Source: Hippophae tibetana (lineage: Eukaryota; Streptophyta; Magnoliopsida; Rosales; Elaeagnaceae). Taken from it: a DNA stretch of 64,000 bases. The notes under the pieces were generated by a model that saw only the letters and a program-made list of their open reading frames with translations, did no database searches and was not told the DNA's origin. Every line of letters starts with the position of its first letter. Position 1 is the first letter of the stretch. Positions 14,101 to 29,300 of this stretch are shown here, in pieces. A program made the position numbers and the translations under genes. Where the stretch lies: NCBI GenBank assembly GCA_037013495.1, contig CM072811.1, positions 10,855,190-10,919,189 on the forward strand, in the 5' to 3' direction.

Positions 14101-15875
14101 GAAGTAATAGGTTGGCATATGTATAAACTTGAAAATGCCTAAAAAGAGGGCATAATATTAATCTCACGAAAGGAATCAAATTATTGGATTTTATAAAGAA
14201 ATAAAATAGTATTTTTATACATCAATTAAATATATCAAATAAATTTGGAAATAACTTTTTAGGGATGAATTTAATGCAAATGACTTCTTCGGAAAGTATT
14301 TCCTATATTTTTCTTTTTTATTTAGCCAATTCTGAGAATTATATTGGATCATAGTATAAGGTTTGTACTATTCATTTTTTTCTTAATTTTATTTATCTCT
14401 ACTTTTTATTTTCGAGATATATATATTTTTAAGGAAAAGGAATCATGTACAAATTGTACATATATTAGATAATAAGGGGAGTGGTTAATTTGTCTTTTCT
14501 CTGTGAATTTGTTTACGTAACCACATATATGCCTCTTTTTGAGAAGTCATGAATGCATGAAGAGAAAGACGCATACTTTAAATTTCTACTTAACTTATTC
14601 CAGTCAAGTAATAAAAATAAACATTTAACACTCTATTAGGTGTAATTCAGTGGAGAGGCCTAGAGAGATAATCTAACAATTTAAAATCTAAGAAGTTAAC
14701 ACAAATAAACAATAAATAAAATTTTAAAATAAAGTAAAATATTAATGAAAAAGAAAAGATATAAAAAAATCTAAAACATCTTTTTCTTTTTAATGTCGTT
14801 TAAGATTACAACAAAAATTCATAAAATTAGTAATTTTAACATTCGACATATTTAGAATTTACTATAATAATTAGTTAAAAATGACTCTCCCATTTTAATA
14901 AAAAATGTATCAATATTAATTATATTAAATCATAGTATTAAGAATTTGAATTAGCTTAGACTCTAATCTCACAAAGCATACACTCAAATACAACAATCCT
15001 ATTGGTGCAAATATTAATTCAAAGGTATAAAAGAATTTAGCTTTTGAATATAAATGAAGTAATAGTTTGGCATATGTATAAAGTTGAAAACGCCTAAAAA
15101 GAGTGCATAATATTAATCTCACGAAAGGAATCAAATTAAAGGATTTTATATAGAAATAAAATAGTATTTTTGTACATCAATTAAATTTATCAAATAAATT
15201 TGGAAATAACGTTTTAGGGATGAATTTAATGCGAATGACTTCTTCGGGAAGTATTTACTACATTTTTCATTTATATTTAGCCAATTCTGGGAATTATATT
15301 GGATCATAGTATAAGGTTTGTACTATTAATTTTTTTGTTAATTTTATTTATCACTACTTTTTATTTTCGAGATATATATATTTTTAAGTAAAAAGAACCA
15401 TGTACAAATTGTACATATATTAAATAATAAGGGGAGTGGTTAATTTGTCTTTTCTCTGTGAATTTGTTTACGTAACCCCATATATGTCTCTTTTTGAGAA
15501 GTCATGAATGCATGAAGAGAAAGACACTTTAAATTTCTACTTACCTTATTCAAGTCACGTAATAAAAATAAACATTTAACACTCTATTAGTTGTAATTCA
15601 GTGGAGTGGCATAGAGAGATAATCTGAGAATTTAAAATGAAAAAAGTTCACACAAGCAAACAATAAATAAAATTTTAAAAGAAAGTAAAATATTAATGAA
15701 AAAGATAAGATATAAAAAATTCTAAAACATATTTTTCTTTTTAATGTCGTTTAAGATTACAACTAAAATTCATAAAATAAGTTATTTTAATATTCGACAT
15801 ATTTAAGATTTACTATAATAATTAGTTGAAAATGACTCTACCATTTAAATAAAAAATGTATCAATATTAATTATA
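11106..15875. repeat. Higher-order repeat unit 2 (5 monomers, 4770 bp)
   Basis: Markers at 11106, 12060, 13014, 13970 and 14925, in the order A, C, D, D, E. The D monomers share caatcctatgggtgcaaatg and the E monomer shares ttcataaaattagtaatttt with the E monomer of unit 1. Confidence 0.75.
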
Positions 15876-18800
15876 TTAAATAATAGTATCAAGAATTTGA
15901 ATTAGCTTAGACTCTAATCTCACGAAGCATACACTCAAATACAAAAATCCTATTGGTTCAAAATTTAATTCAAAGGTATAAAAGAATTGTGCTTTTGAAT
16001 ATAAATAATTTTTTAGTTTGGCATATGTATAAAGTTGAAAACGCCTAAAAAGAGTGCATAATATTAATGTCATGAAAGGAAGCAAATTAAAGGATTTTAT
16101 AAAGAAATAAAATAGTATTTTTATAAATCAATTAAATTTATCAATCAAATTTGGAAATAACTTTTTAGGGATGAATTTAATGCAAATGACTTCTTTGGGG
16201 AGTATTTCCTAAATTTTTCTTTTATATTTAGCCACTTCTGAGAATTATATTGGATCATAGTATAAGGTTTGTACTATTCCTTTTTTTCTTATTTTTATAT
16301 ATATCTACTTTTTATTTTCGTGATATATATATTTTTAAGGAAAAGGGACCATGTACAAATTGTACATATATTAAATAATAAGGAGAGTGGTTAATTTGTG
16401 TTTTCTCTATGAATTTGTTTACGTAACCCTATATATGTTTCTTTTTGAAAAGTCCTGAATGCATGAAGAGTAAGACACATACTTTAAATTTCTACTTAAC
16501 TTATCCAAGTCAAGTAATAAAAATAAACATTTACCACTCTATTAGGTGTAATTCAGTGGAGAGGCATAGAGAGGTAATCTAACAATTTAAAATGTAAAAA
16601 GTTAACACAAATAAACAATGAATAAAATTTTAAAATAAAGTAAAATAATAATGAAAAACAAAAGATATAAAAAAATCTAAAACATCTTTTTCTTTTTAAT
16701 GTCGTTTAAGATTGGAACTAAAATTTATAAAATAAGTTATTTTAATATTCGACATATTTAGGACTTACTATAATAATCAGTTGAAAGTGACTCTCCGATT
16801 TTAATAAAAAATGTATCAATATTATTTATATTAAATAATAATATTAAGAATTTGAATTAGCTTAGACTCTAATCTCACAAAGCATACACTCAAATACAAA
16901 AATCCTATTGGTTCAAATATTAATTCAAAGGTATAAAAGAATTGAGCTTTTGAATATAAATGAAGTAATAGGTTGGCATATGTATAAACTTGAAAACACC
17001 TAAAAAGAGGGCATAATATTAATCTCACGAAAGGAATCAAATTAAAGGATTTTATAAAGAAATAAAATAGTATTTTTATACATAAAATAAATATATCAAA
17101 TAAATTTGGAAATAACTTTTTAGGGATGAATTTAATGCAAATGACTTCTTCGGAAAGTATTTCCTATATTTTTCTTTTTTATTTAGCCAATTCTGAGAAT
17201 TATATTGGATCATAGTATAAGGTTGGTACTATTCATTTTTTTCTTAATTTTATTTATCTCCACTTTTTGTTTTCGAGATATATATATATTTAACGAAAAG
17301 GAACCATTTACAAATTGTACATATATTAAATAATAAGGGTAGTGGTTAATTTGTGTTTTCTCTGAGAAATTGTTTATGTAACCCCATATTTGTCTCTTTT
17401 TGAGAAGTCATGAATGCATGAAGAGAAAGACACATACTTTAAATTTCTACTTAACTTATTCTAGTCAAGTAATAAAAATAAACATTTAACACTCTATTAG
17501 GTGTAATTCAGTGGAGAGGCCTAAAGAGATAATCTAATAATTTAAAATCTAAAAAGTTAACACAAATAAACAATAAATAAAATTTTAAAATAAAGTAAAA
17601 TATTAATGAAAAAGAAAAGATATAAAAAAATCTAAAACATCTTTTTCTTTTTAATGTCGTTTAAGATTGGAACTAAAATTTATAAAATAAGTTATTTTAA
17701 TATTCGACATATTTAGGACTTACTATAATAATCAGTTGAAAGTGACTCTCCGATTTTAATAAAAAATGTATCAATATTATTTATATTAAATAATAATATT
17801 AAGAATTTGAATTAGCTTAGACTCTAATCTCACAAAGCATACACTCAAATACAACAATCCTATTGGTGCAAATATTAATTCAAAGGTATAAAAGAATTTA
17901 GCTTTTGAATATAAATGAAGTAATAGTTTGGCATATGTATAAAGTTGAAAACGCCTAAAAAGAGTGCATAATATTAATCTCACGAAAGGAATCAAATTAA
18001 AGGATTTTATATAGAAATAAAATAGTATTTTTATACATCAATTAAATTTATCAAATAAATTTGGAAATAACGTTTTAGGGATGAATTTAATGTGAATGAG
18101 TTCTTCGGGAAGTATTTACTACATTTTTCATTTATATTTAGCCAATTTTGGGAATTATATTGGATCATAGTATAAGGTTTGTACTATTAATTTTTTTGTT
18201 AATTTTATTTATCACTACTTTTTATTTTCGTGATATATATATTTTTAAGGAAAAGGGACCATGTACAAATTGTACATATATTAAATAATAAGGAGAGTGG
18301 TTAATTTGTGTTTTCTCTATGAATTTGTTTACGTAACCCTATATATGTTTCTTTTTGAAAAGTCCTGAATGCATGAAGAGTAAGACACATACTTTAAATT
18401 TCTACTTAACTTATCCAAGTCAAGTAATAAAAATAAACATTTACCACTCTATTAGGTGTAATTCAGTGGAGAGGCATAGAGAGGTAATCTAACAATTTAA
18501 AATGTAAAAAGTTAACACAAATAAACAATGAATAAAATTTTAAAATAAAGTAAAATAATAATGAAAAACAAAAGATATAAAAAAATCTAAAACATCTTTT
18601 TCTTTTTAATGTCGTTTAAGATTGGAACTAAAATTTATAAAATAAGTTATTTTAATATTCAACATATTTAGGACTTACTATAATAATCAGTTGAAAGTGA
18701 CTCTCCGATTTTAATAAAAAATGTATCAATATTATTTATATTAAATAATAATATTAAGAATTTGAATTAGCTTAGACTCTAATCTCACAAAGCATACACT

Positions 18801-21603
18801 CAAATACAAAAATCCTATTGGTTCAAATATTAATTCAAAGGTATAAAAGAATTGAGCTTTTGAATATAAATGAAGTAATAGGTTGGCATATGTATAAACT
18901 TGAAAACACCTAAAAAGAGGGCATAATATTAATCTCACGAAAGGAATCAAATTAAAGGATTTTATAAAGAAATAAAATAGTATTTTTATACATAAAATAA
19001 ATATATCAAATAAATTTGGAAATAACTTTTTAGGGATGAATTTAATGCAAATGACTTCTTCGGAAAGTATTTCCTATATTTTTCTTTTTTATTTAGCCAA
19101 TTCTGAGAATTATATTGGATCATAGTATAAGGTTGGTACTATTCATTTTTTTCTTAATTTTATTTATCTCCACTTTTTGTTTTCGAGAGATATATATTTT
19201 TAAGGAAAAGGAACCATTTACAAATTGTACATATATTAAATAATAAGGGTAGTGGTTAATTTGTGTTTTCTCTGAGAAATTGTTTATGTAACCCCATATT
19301 TGTCTCTTTTTGAGAAGTCATGAATGCATGAAGAGAAAGACACATACTTTAAATTTCTACTTAACTTATTCTAGTCAAGTAATAAAAATAAACATTTAAC
19401 ACTCTATTAGGTGTAATTCAGTGGAGAGGCCTAAAGAGATAATCTAACAATTTAAAATCTAAAAAGTTAACACAAATAAACAATAAATAAAATTTTAAAA
19501 TAAAGTAAAATATTAATGAAAAAGAAAAGATATAAAAAAATCTAAAACATCTTTTTCTTTTTAATGTCGTTTAAGATTACAACTAAAATTCATAAAATTA
19601 GTTATTTTAATATTCGACATATTTAGGATTTACTATAATAATTAGTTCAAAAACGACTCTCCCATTTTAATAAAAAATGTATCAATATTAATTATATTAA
19701 ATCATAGTATTAAGAATTTGAATTAGCTTAGACTCTAATCTCACAAAGCATACACTCAAATACAAAAATCCTATTGGTTCAAATATTAATTCAAAGGTAT
19801 AAAAGAATTGAGCTTTTGAATATAAATGAAGTAATAGGTTGGCATATGTATAAACTTGAAAACACCTAAAAAGAGGGCATAATATTAATCTCACGAAAGG
19901 AATCAAATTATTGGATTTTATAAAGAAATAAAATAGTATTTTTATACATCAATTAAATATATCAAATAAATTTGGAAATAACTTTTTAGGGATGAATTTA
20001 ATGCAAATGACTTCTTCGGGAAGTATTTCCTATATTTTTCTTTTTTATTTAGCCAATTCTGAGAATTATATTGGATCATAGTATAAGGTTTGTACTATTC
20101 ATTTTTTTCTTAATTTTATTTATCTCTACTTTTTATTTTCGAGATATATATATTTTTAAGGAAAAGGAATCATGTACAAATTGTACATATATTAGATAAT
20201 AAGGGGAGTGGTTAATTTGTCTTTTCTCTGTGAATTTGTTTACGTAACCACATATATGTCTCTTTTTGAGAAGTCATGAATGCATGAAGAGAAAGACGCA
20301 TACTTTAAATTTCTACTTAACATATTCCAGTCAAGTAATAAAAATAAACATTTAACACTCTATTAGGTGTAATTCAGTAGAGAGGCCTAGAGAGATAATC
20401 TAACAATTTAAAATCTAAGAAGTTAACACAAATAAACAATAAATAAAATTTTAAAATAAAGTAAAATATTAATGAAAAAGAAAAGATATAAAAAAATCTA
20501 AAACATCTTTTTCTTTTTAATGTCGTTTAAGATTACAACTAAAATTCATAAAATTAGTTATTTTAATATTCGACATATTTAGGATTTACTATAATAATTA
20601 GTTCAAAAATGACTCTCCCATTTTAATAAAAAATGTATCAATATTAATTATATTAAATCATAATATTAAGAATTTGAATTAGCTTAGACTCTAATCTCAC
20701 AAAGCATACCCTCAAATACAACAATCCTATGGGTGCAAATATTAATTCAAAGGTATAAAAGAATTTAGCTTTTGAATATAAATGAAGTAATAGTTTGGCA
20801 TATGTATAAAGTTGAAAACGCCTAAAAAGAGTGCATAATATTAATCTCACGAAAGGAATCAAATTAAAGGATTTTATATAGAAATAAAATAGTATTTTTG
20901 TACATCAATTAAATTTATCAAATAAATTTGGAAATAACGTTTTAGGGATGAATTTAATGCGAATGACTTCTTCGGGAAGTATTTACTACATTTTTCATTT
21001 ATATTTAGCCAATTCTGGGAATTATATTGGATCATAGTATAAGGTTTGTACTATTAATTTTTTTGTTAATTTTATTTATCACTACTTTTTATTTTCGAGA
21101 TATATATATTTTTAAGTAAAAAGAACCATGTACAAATTGTACATATATTAAATAATAAGGGGAGTGGTTAATTTGTCTTTTCTCTGTGAATTTGTTTACG
21201 TAACCCCATATATGTCTCTTTTTGAGAAGTCATGAATGCATGAAGAGAAAGACACTTTAAATTTCTACTTACCTTATTCAAGTCACGTAATAAAAATAAA
21301 CATTTAACACTCTATTAGTTGTAATTCAGTGGAGTGGCATAGAGAGATAATCTGAGAATTTAAAATGTAAAAAGTTCACACAAGTAAACAATAAATAAAA
21401 TTTTAAAAGAAAGTAAAATATTAATGAAAAAGATAAGATATAAAAAATTCTAAAACATATTTTTCTTTTTAATGTCGTTTAAGATTACAACTAAAATTCA
21501 TAAAATAAGTTATTTTAATATTCGACATATTTAAGATTTACTATAATAATTAGTTGAAAATGACTCTACCATTTAAATAAAAAATGTATCAATATTAATT
21601 ATA
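15876..21603. repeat. Higher-order repeat unit 3 (6 monomers, 5728 bp)
   Basis: Markers at 15876, 16831, 17786, 18741, 19697 and 20653, in the order A, C, B, C, D, E. Against the following unit (A, B, C, D, E) this one has one extra C-type monomer, as expected from unequal exchange shifted by one monomer. The A monomer contains ataaataattttttagtttg, which is repeated in the A monomers at 21604 and 26377. Confidence 0.8.
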
Positions 21604-24600
21604 TTAAATAATAGTATCAAGAATTTGAATTAGCTTAGACTCTAATCTCACAAAGCATACACTCAAATACAAAAATCCTATTGGTTCAAAATTTAATTCA
21701 AAGGTATAAAAGAATTGCGCTTTTGAATATAAATAATTTTTTAGTTTGGCATATGTATAAAGTTGAAAACGCCTAAAAAGAGTGCATAATATTAATGTCA
21801 TGAAAGGAAGCAAATTAAAGGATTTTATAAAGAAATAAAATAGTATTTTTATAAATCAATTAAATTTATCAATCAAATTTGGAAATAACTTTTTAGGGAT
21901 GAATTTAATGCAAATGACTTCTTTGGGGAGTATTTCCTAAATTTTTCTTTTATATTTAGCCACTTCTGAGAATTATATTGGATCATAGTATAAGGTTTGT
22001 ACTATTCCTTTTTTTCTTATTTTTATATATATCTACTTTTTATTTTCGTGATATATATATTTTTAAGGAAAAGGGACCATGTACAAATTGTACATATATT
22101 AAATAATAAGGAGAGTGGTTAATTTGTGTTTTCTCTATGAATTTGTTTACGTAACCCTATATATGTTTCTTTTTGAAAAGTCCTGAATGCATGAAGAGTA
22201 AGACACATACTTTAAATTTCTACTTAACTTATCCAAGTCAAGTAATAAAAATAAACATTTACCACTCTATTAGGTGTAATTCAGTGGAGAGGCATAGAGA
22301 GGTAATCTAACAATTTAAAATGTAAAAAGTTAACACAAATAAACAATGAATAAAATTTTAAAATAAAGTAAAATAATAATGAAAAACAAAAGATATAAAA
22401 AAATCTAAAACATCTTTTTCTTTTTAATGTCGTTTAAGATTGGAACTAAAATTTATAAAATAAGTTATTTTAATATTCGACATATTTAGGACTTACTATA
22501 ATAATCAGTTGAAAGTGACTCTCCGATTTTAATAAAAAATGTATCAATATTATTTATATTAAATAATAATATTAAGAATTTGAATTAGCTTAGACTCTAA
22601 TCTCACAAAGCATACACTCAAATAAAACAATCCTATTGGTGCAAATATTAATTCAAAGGTATAAAAGAATTTAGCTTTTGAATATAAATGAAGTAATAGT
22701 TTGGCATATGTATAAAGTTGAAAACGCCTAAAAAGAGTGCATAATATTAATCTCACGAAAGGAATCAAATTAAAGGATTTTATATAGAAATAAAATAGTA
22801 TTTTTATACATCAATTAAATTTATCAAATAAATTTGGAAATAACGTTTTAGGGATGAATTTAATGTGAATGACTTCTTCGGGAAGTATTTACTACATTTT
22901 TCATTTATATTTAGCCAATTTTGGGAATTATATTGGATCATAGTATAAGGTTTGTACTATTAATTTTTTTGTTAATTTTATTTATCACTACTTTTTATTT
23001 TCGTGATATATATATTTTTAAGGAAAAGGGACCATGTACAAATTGTACATATATTAAATAATAAGGAGAGTGGTTAATTTGTGTTTTCTCTATGAATTTG
23101 TTTACGTAACCCTATATATGTTTCTTTTTGAAAAGTCCTGAATGCATGAAGAGTAAGACACATACTTTAAATTTCTACTTAACTTATCCAAGTCAAGTAA
23201 TAAAAATAAACATTTACCACTCTATTAGGTGTAATTCAGTGGAGAGGCATAGAGAGGTAATCTAACAATTTAAAATGTAAAAAGTTAACACAAATAAACA
23301 ATGAATAAAATTTTAAAATAAAGTAAAATAATAATGAAAAACAAAAGATATAAAAAAATCTAAAACATCTTTTTCTTTTTAATGTCGTTTAAGATTGGAA
23401 CTAAAATTTATAAAATAAGTTATTTTAATATTCGACATATTTAGGACTTACTATAATAATCAGTTGAAAGTGACTCTCCGATTTTAATAAAAAATGTATC
23501 AATATTATTTATATTAAATAATAATATTAAGAATTTGAATTAGCTTAGACTCTAATCTCACAAAGCATACACTCAAATACAAAAATCCTATTGGTTCAAA
23601 TATTAATTCAAAGGTATAAAAGAATTGAGCTTTTGAATATAAATGAAGTAATAGGTTGGCATATGTATAAACTTGAAAACACCTAAAAAGAGGGCATAAT
23701 ATTAATCTCACGAAAGGAATCAAATTAAAGGATTTTATAAAGAAATAAAATAGTATTTTTATACATAAAATAAATATATCAAATAAATTTGGAAATAACT
23801 TTTTAGGGATGAATTTAATGAAAATGACTTCTTCGGAAAGTATTTCCTATATTTTTCTTTTTTATTTAGCCAATTCTGAGAATTATATTGGATCATAGTA
23901 TAAGGTTGGTACTATTCATTTTTTTCTTAATTTTATTTATCTCCACTTTTTGTTTTCGAGATATATATATTTTTAAGGAAAAGGAACCATTTACAAATTG
24001 TACATATATTAAATAATAAGGGTAGTGGTTAATTTGTGTTTTCTCTGAGAAATTGTTTATGTAACCCCATATTTGTCTCTTTTTGAGAAGTCATGAATGC
24101 ATGAAGAGAAAGACACATACTTTAAATTTCTACTTAACTTATTCTAGTCAAGTAATAAAAATAAACATTTAACACTCTATTAGGTGTAATTCATTGGAGA
24201 GGCCTAAAGAGATAATCTAACAATTTAAAATCTACAAAGTTAACACAAATAAACAATAAATAAAATTTTAAAATAAAGTAAAATATTAATGAAAAAGAAA
24301 AGATATAAAAAAATCTAAAACATCTTTTTCTTTTTAATGTCGTTTAAGATTACAACTAAAATTCATAAAATTAGTTATTTTAATATTCGACATATTTAGG
24401 ATTTACTATAATAATTAGTTCAAAAACGACTCTCCCATTTTAATAAAAAATGTATCAATATTAATTATATTAAATCATAGTATTAAGAATTTGAATTAGC
24501 TTAGACTCTAATCTCACAAAGCATACCCTCAAATACAACAATCCTATGGGTGCAAATGTTAATTCAAAGGTATAAAAGAATTGAGCTTTTGAATATAAAT

Positions 24601-26376
24601 GAAGTAATAGGTTGGCATATGTATAAACTTGAAAATGCCTAAAAAGAGGGCATAATATTAATCTCACGAAAGGAATCAAATTATTGGATTTTATAAAGAA
24701 ATAAAATAGTATTTTTATACATCAATTAAATATATCAAATAAATTTGGAAATAACTTTTTAGGGATGAATTTAATGCAAATGACTTCTTCGGGAAGTATT
24801 TCCTATATTTTTCTTTTTTATTTAGCCAATTCTGAGAATTATATTGGATCATAGTATAAGGTTTGTACTATTCATTTTTTTCTTAATTTTATTTATCTCT
24901 ACTTTTTATTTTCGAGATATATATATTTTTAAGGAAAAGGAATCATGTACAAATTGTACATATATTAGATAATAAGGGGAGTGGTTAATTTGTCTTTTCT
25001 CTGTGAATTTGTTTACGTAACCACATATATGTCTCTTTTTGAGAAGTCATGAATGCATGAAGAGAAAGACGCATACTTTAAATTTCTACTTAACATATTC
25101 CAGTCAAGTAATAAAAATAAACATTTAACACTCTATTAGGTGTAATTCAGTAGAGAGGCCTAGAGAGATAATCTAACAATTTAAAATCTAAGAAGTTAAC
25201 ACAAATAAACAATAAATAAAATTTTAAAATAAAGTAAAATATTAATGAAAAAGAAAAGATATAAAAAAATCTAAAACATCTTTTTCTTTTTAATGTCGTT
25301 TAAGATTACAACTAAAATTCATAAAATTAGTTATTTTAATATTCGACATATTTAGGATTTACTATAATAATTAGTTCAAAAATGACTCTCCCATTTTAAT
25401 AAAAAATGTATCAATATTAATTATATTAAATCATAGTATTAAGAATTTGAATTAGCTTAGACTCTAATCTCACAAAGCATACCCTCAAATACAACAATCC
25501 TATGGGTGCAAATATTAATTCAAAGGTATAAAAGAATTTAGCTTTTGAATATAAATGAAGTAATAGTTTGGCATATGTATAAAGTTGAAAACGCCTAAAA
25601 AGAGTGCATAATATTAATCTCACGAAAGGAATCAAATTAAAGGATTTTATATAGAAATAAAATAGTATTTTTGTACATCAATTAAATTTATCAAATAAAT
25701 TTGGAAATAACGTTTTAGGGATGAATTTAATGCGAATGACTTCTTCGGGAAGTATTTACTACATTTTTCATTTATATTTAGCCAATTCTGGGAATTATAT
25801 TGGATCATAGTATAAGGTTTGTACTATTAATTTTTTTGTTAATTTTATTTATCACTACTTTTTATTTTCGAGATATATATATTTTTAAGTAAAAAGAACC
25901 ATGTACAAATTGTACATATATTAAATAATAAGGGGATTGGTGAATTTGTCTTTTCTCTGTGAATTTGTTTACGTAACCCCATATATGTCTCTTTTTGAGA
26001 AGTCATGAATGCATGAAGAGAAAGACACTTTAAATTTCTACTTACCTTATTCAAGTCACGTAATAAAAATAAACATTTAACACTCTATTAGTTGTAATTC
26101 AGTGGAATGGCATAGAGAGATAATCTGAGAATTTAAAATGTAAAAAGTTCACACAAGTAAACAATAAATAAAATTTTAAAAGAAAGTAAAATATTAATGA
26201 AAAAGATAAGATATAAAAAATTCTAAAACATATTTTTCTTTTTAATGTCGTTTAAGATTACAACTAAAATTCATAAAATAAGTTATTTTAATATTCGACA
26301 TATTTAAGATTTACTATAATAATTAGTTGAAAATGACTCTACCATTTAAATAAAAAATGTATCAATATTAATTATA
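21604..26376. repeat. Higher-order repeat unit 4 (5 monomers, 4773 bp)
   Basis: Markers at 21604, 22559, 23514, 24470 and 25426 (A, B, C, D, E). It is nearly identical to the next unit at an offset of 4773 bp. For example agaattgcgcttttgaat occurs only in the A monomers of units 4 and 5, where unit 3 has agaattgtgc. These two units are therefore the closest pair in the block. Confidence 0.85.
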
Positions 26377-29300
26377 TTAAATAATAGTATCAAGAATTTG
26401 AATTAGCTTAGACTCTAATCTCACAAAGCATACACTCAAATACAAAAATCCTATTGGTTCAAAATTTAATTCAAAGGTATAAAAGAATTGCGCTTTTGAA
26501 TATAAATAATTTTTTAGTTTGGCATATGTATAAAGTTGAAAACGCCTAAAAAGAGTGCATAATATTAATGTCATGAAAGGAAGCAAATTAAAGGATTTTA
26601 TAAAGAAATAAAATAGTATTTTTATAAATCAATTAAATTTATCAATCAAATTTGGAAATAACTTTTTAGGGATGAATTTAATGCAAATGACTTCTTTGGG
26701 GAGTATTTCCTAAATTTTTCTTTTATATTTAGCCACTTCTGAGAATTATATTGGATCATAGTATAAGGTTTGTACTATTCCTTTTTTTCTTATTTTTATA
26801 TATATCTACTTTTTATTTTCGTGATATATATATTTTTAAGGAAAAGGGACCATGTACAAATTGTACATATATTAAATAATAAGGAGAGTGGTTAATTTGT
26901 GTTTTCTCTATGAATTTGTTTACGTAACCCTATATATGTTTCTTTTTGAAAAGTCCTGAATGCATGAAGAGTAAGACACATACTTTAAATTTCTACTTAA
27001 CTTATCCAAGTCAAGTAATAAAAATAAACATTTACCACTCTATTAGGTGTAATTCAGTGGAGAGGCATAGAGAGGTAATCTAACAATTTAAAATGTAAAA
27101 AGTTAACACAAATAAACAATGAATAAAATTTTAAAATAAAGTAAAATAATAATGAAAAACAAAAGATATAAAAAAATCTAAAACATCTTTTTCTTTTTAA
27201 TGTCGTTTAAGATTGGAACTAAAATTTATAAAATAAGTTATTTTAATATTCGACATATTTAGGACTTACTATAATAATCAGTTGAAAGTGACTCTCCGAT
27301 TTTAATAAAAAATGTATCAATATTATTTATATTAAATAATAATATTAAGAATTTGAATTAGCTTAGACTCTAATCTCACAAAGCATACACTCAAATACAA
27401 CAATCCTATTGGTGCAAATATTAATTCAAAGGTATATAAGAATTTAGCTTTTGAATATAAATGAAGTAATAGTTTGGCATATGTATAAAGTTGAAAACGC
27501 CTAAAAAGAGTGCATAATATTAATCTCACGAAAGGAATCAAATTAAAGGATTTTATATAGAAATAAAATAGTATTTTTATACATCAATTAAATTTATCAA
27601 ATAAATTTGGAAATAACGTTTTAGGGATGAATTTAATGTGAATGACTTCTTCGGGAAGTATTTACTACATTTTTCATTTATATTTAGCCAATTTTGGGAA
27701 TTATATTGGATCATAGTATAAGGTTTGTACTATTAATTTTTTTGTTAATTTTATTTATCACTACTTTTTATTTTCGTGATATATATATTTTTAAGGAAAA
27801 GGGACCATGTACAAATTGTACATATATTAAATAATAAGGAGAGTGGTTAATTTGTGTTTTCTCTATGAATTTGTTTACGTAACCCTATATATGTTTCTTT
27901 TTGAAAAGTCCTGAATGCATGAAGAGTAAGACACATACTTTAAATTTCTACTTAACTTATCCAAGTCAAGTAATAAAAATAAACATTTACCACTCTATTA
28001 GGTGTAATTCAGTGGAGAGGCATAGAGAGGTAATCTAACAATTTAAAATGTAAAAAGTTAACACAAATAAACAATGAATAAAATTTTAAAATAAAGTAAA
28101 ATAATAATGAAAAACAAAAGATATAAAAAAATCTAAAACATCTTTTTCTTTTCAATGTCGTTTAAGATTGGAACTAAAATTTATAAAATAAGTTATTTTA
28201 ATATTCGACATATTTAGGACTTACTATAATAATCAGTTGAAAGTGACTCTCCGATTTTAATAAAAAATGTATCAATATTATTTATATTAAATAATAATAT
28301 TAAGAATTTGAATTAGCTTAGACTCTAATCTCACAAAGCATACACTCAAATACAAAAATCCTATTGGTTCAAATATTAATTCAAAGGTATAAAAGAATTG
28401 AGCTTTTGAATATAAATGAAGTAATAGGTTGGCATATGTATAAACTTGAAAACACCTAAAAAGAGGGCATAATATTAATCTCACGAAAGGAATCAAATTA
28501 AAGGATTTTATAAAGAAATAAAATAGTATTTTTATACATAAAATAAATATATCAAATAAATTTGGAAATAACTTTTTAGGGATGAATTTAATGCAAATGA
28601 CTTCTTCGGAAAGTATTTCCTATATTTTTCTTTTTTATTTAGCCAATTCTGAGAATTATATTGGATCATAGTATAAGGTTGGTACTATTCATTTTTTTCT
28701 TAATTTTATTTATCTCCACTTTTTGTTTTCGAGATATATATATTTTTAAGGAAAAGGAACCATTTACAAATTGTACATATATTAAATAATAAGGGTAGTG
28801 GTTAATTTGTGTTTTCTCTGAGAAATTGTTTATGTAACCCCATATTTGTCTCTTTTTGAGAAGTCATGAATGCATGAAGAGAAAGACACATACTTTAAAT
28901 TTCTACTTAACTTATTCTAGTCAAGTAATAAAAATAAACATTTAACACTCTATTAGGTGTAATTCAGTGGAGAGGCCTAAAGAGATAATCTAACAATTTA
29001 AAATCTACAAAGTTAACACAAATAAACAATAAATAAAATTTTAAAATAAAGTAAAATATTAATGAAAAAGAAAAGATATAAAAAAATCTAAAACATCTTT
29101 TTCTTTTTAATGTCGTTTAAGATTACAACTAAAATTCATAAAATTAGTTATTTTAATATTCGACATATTTAGGATTTACTATAATAATTAGTTCAAAAAC
29201 GACTCTCCCATTTTAATAAAAAATGTATCAATATTAATTATATTAAATCATAGTATTAAGAATTTGAATTAGCTTAGACTCTAATCTCACAAAGCATACC

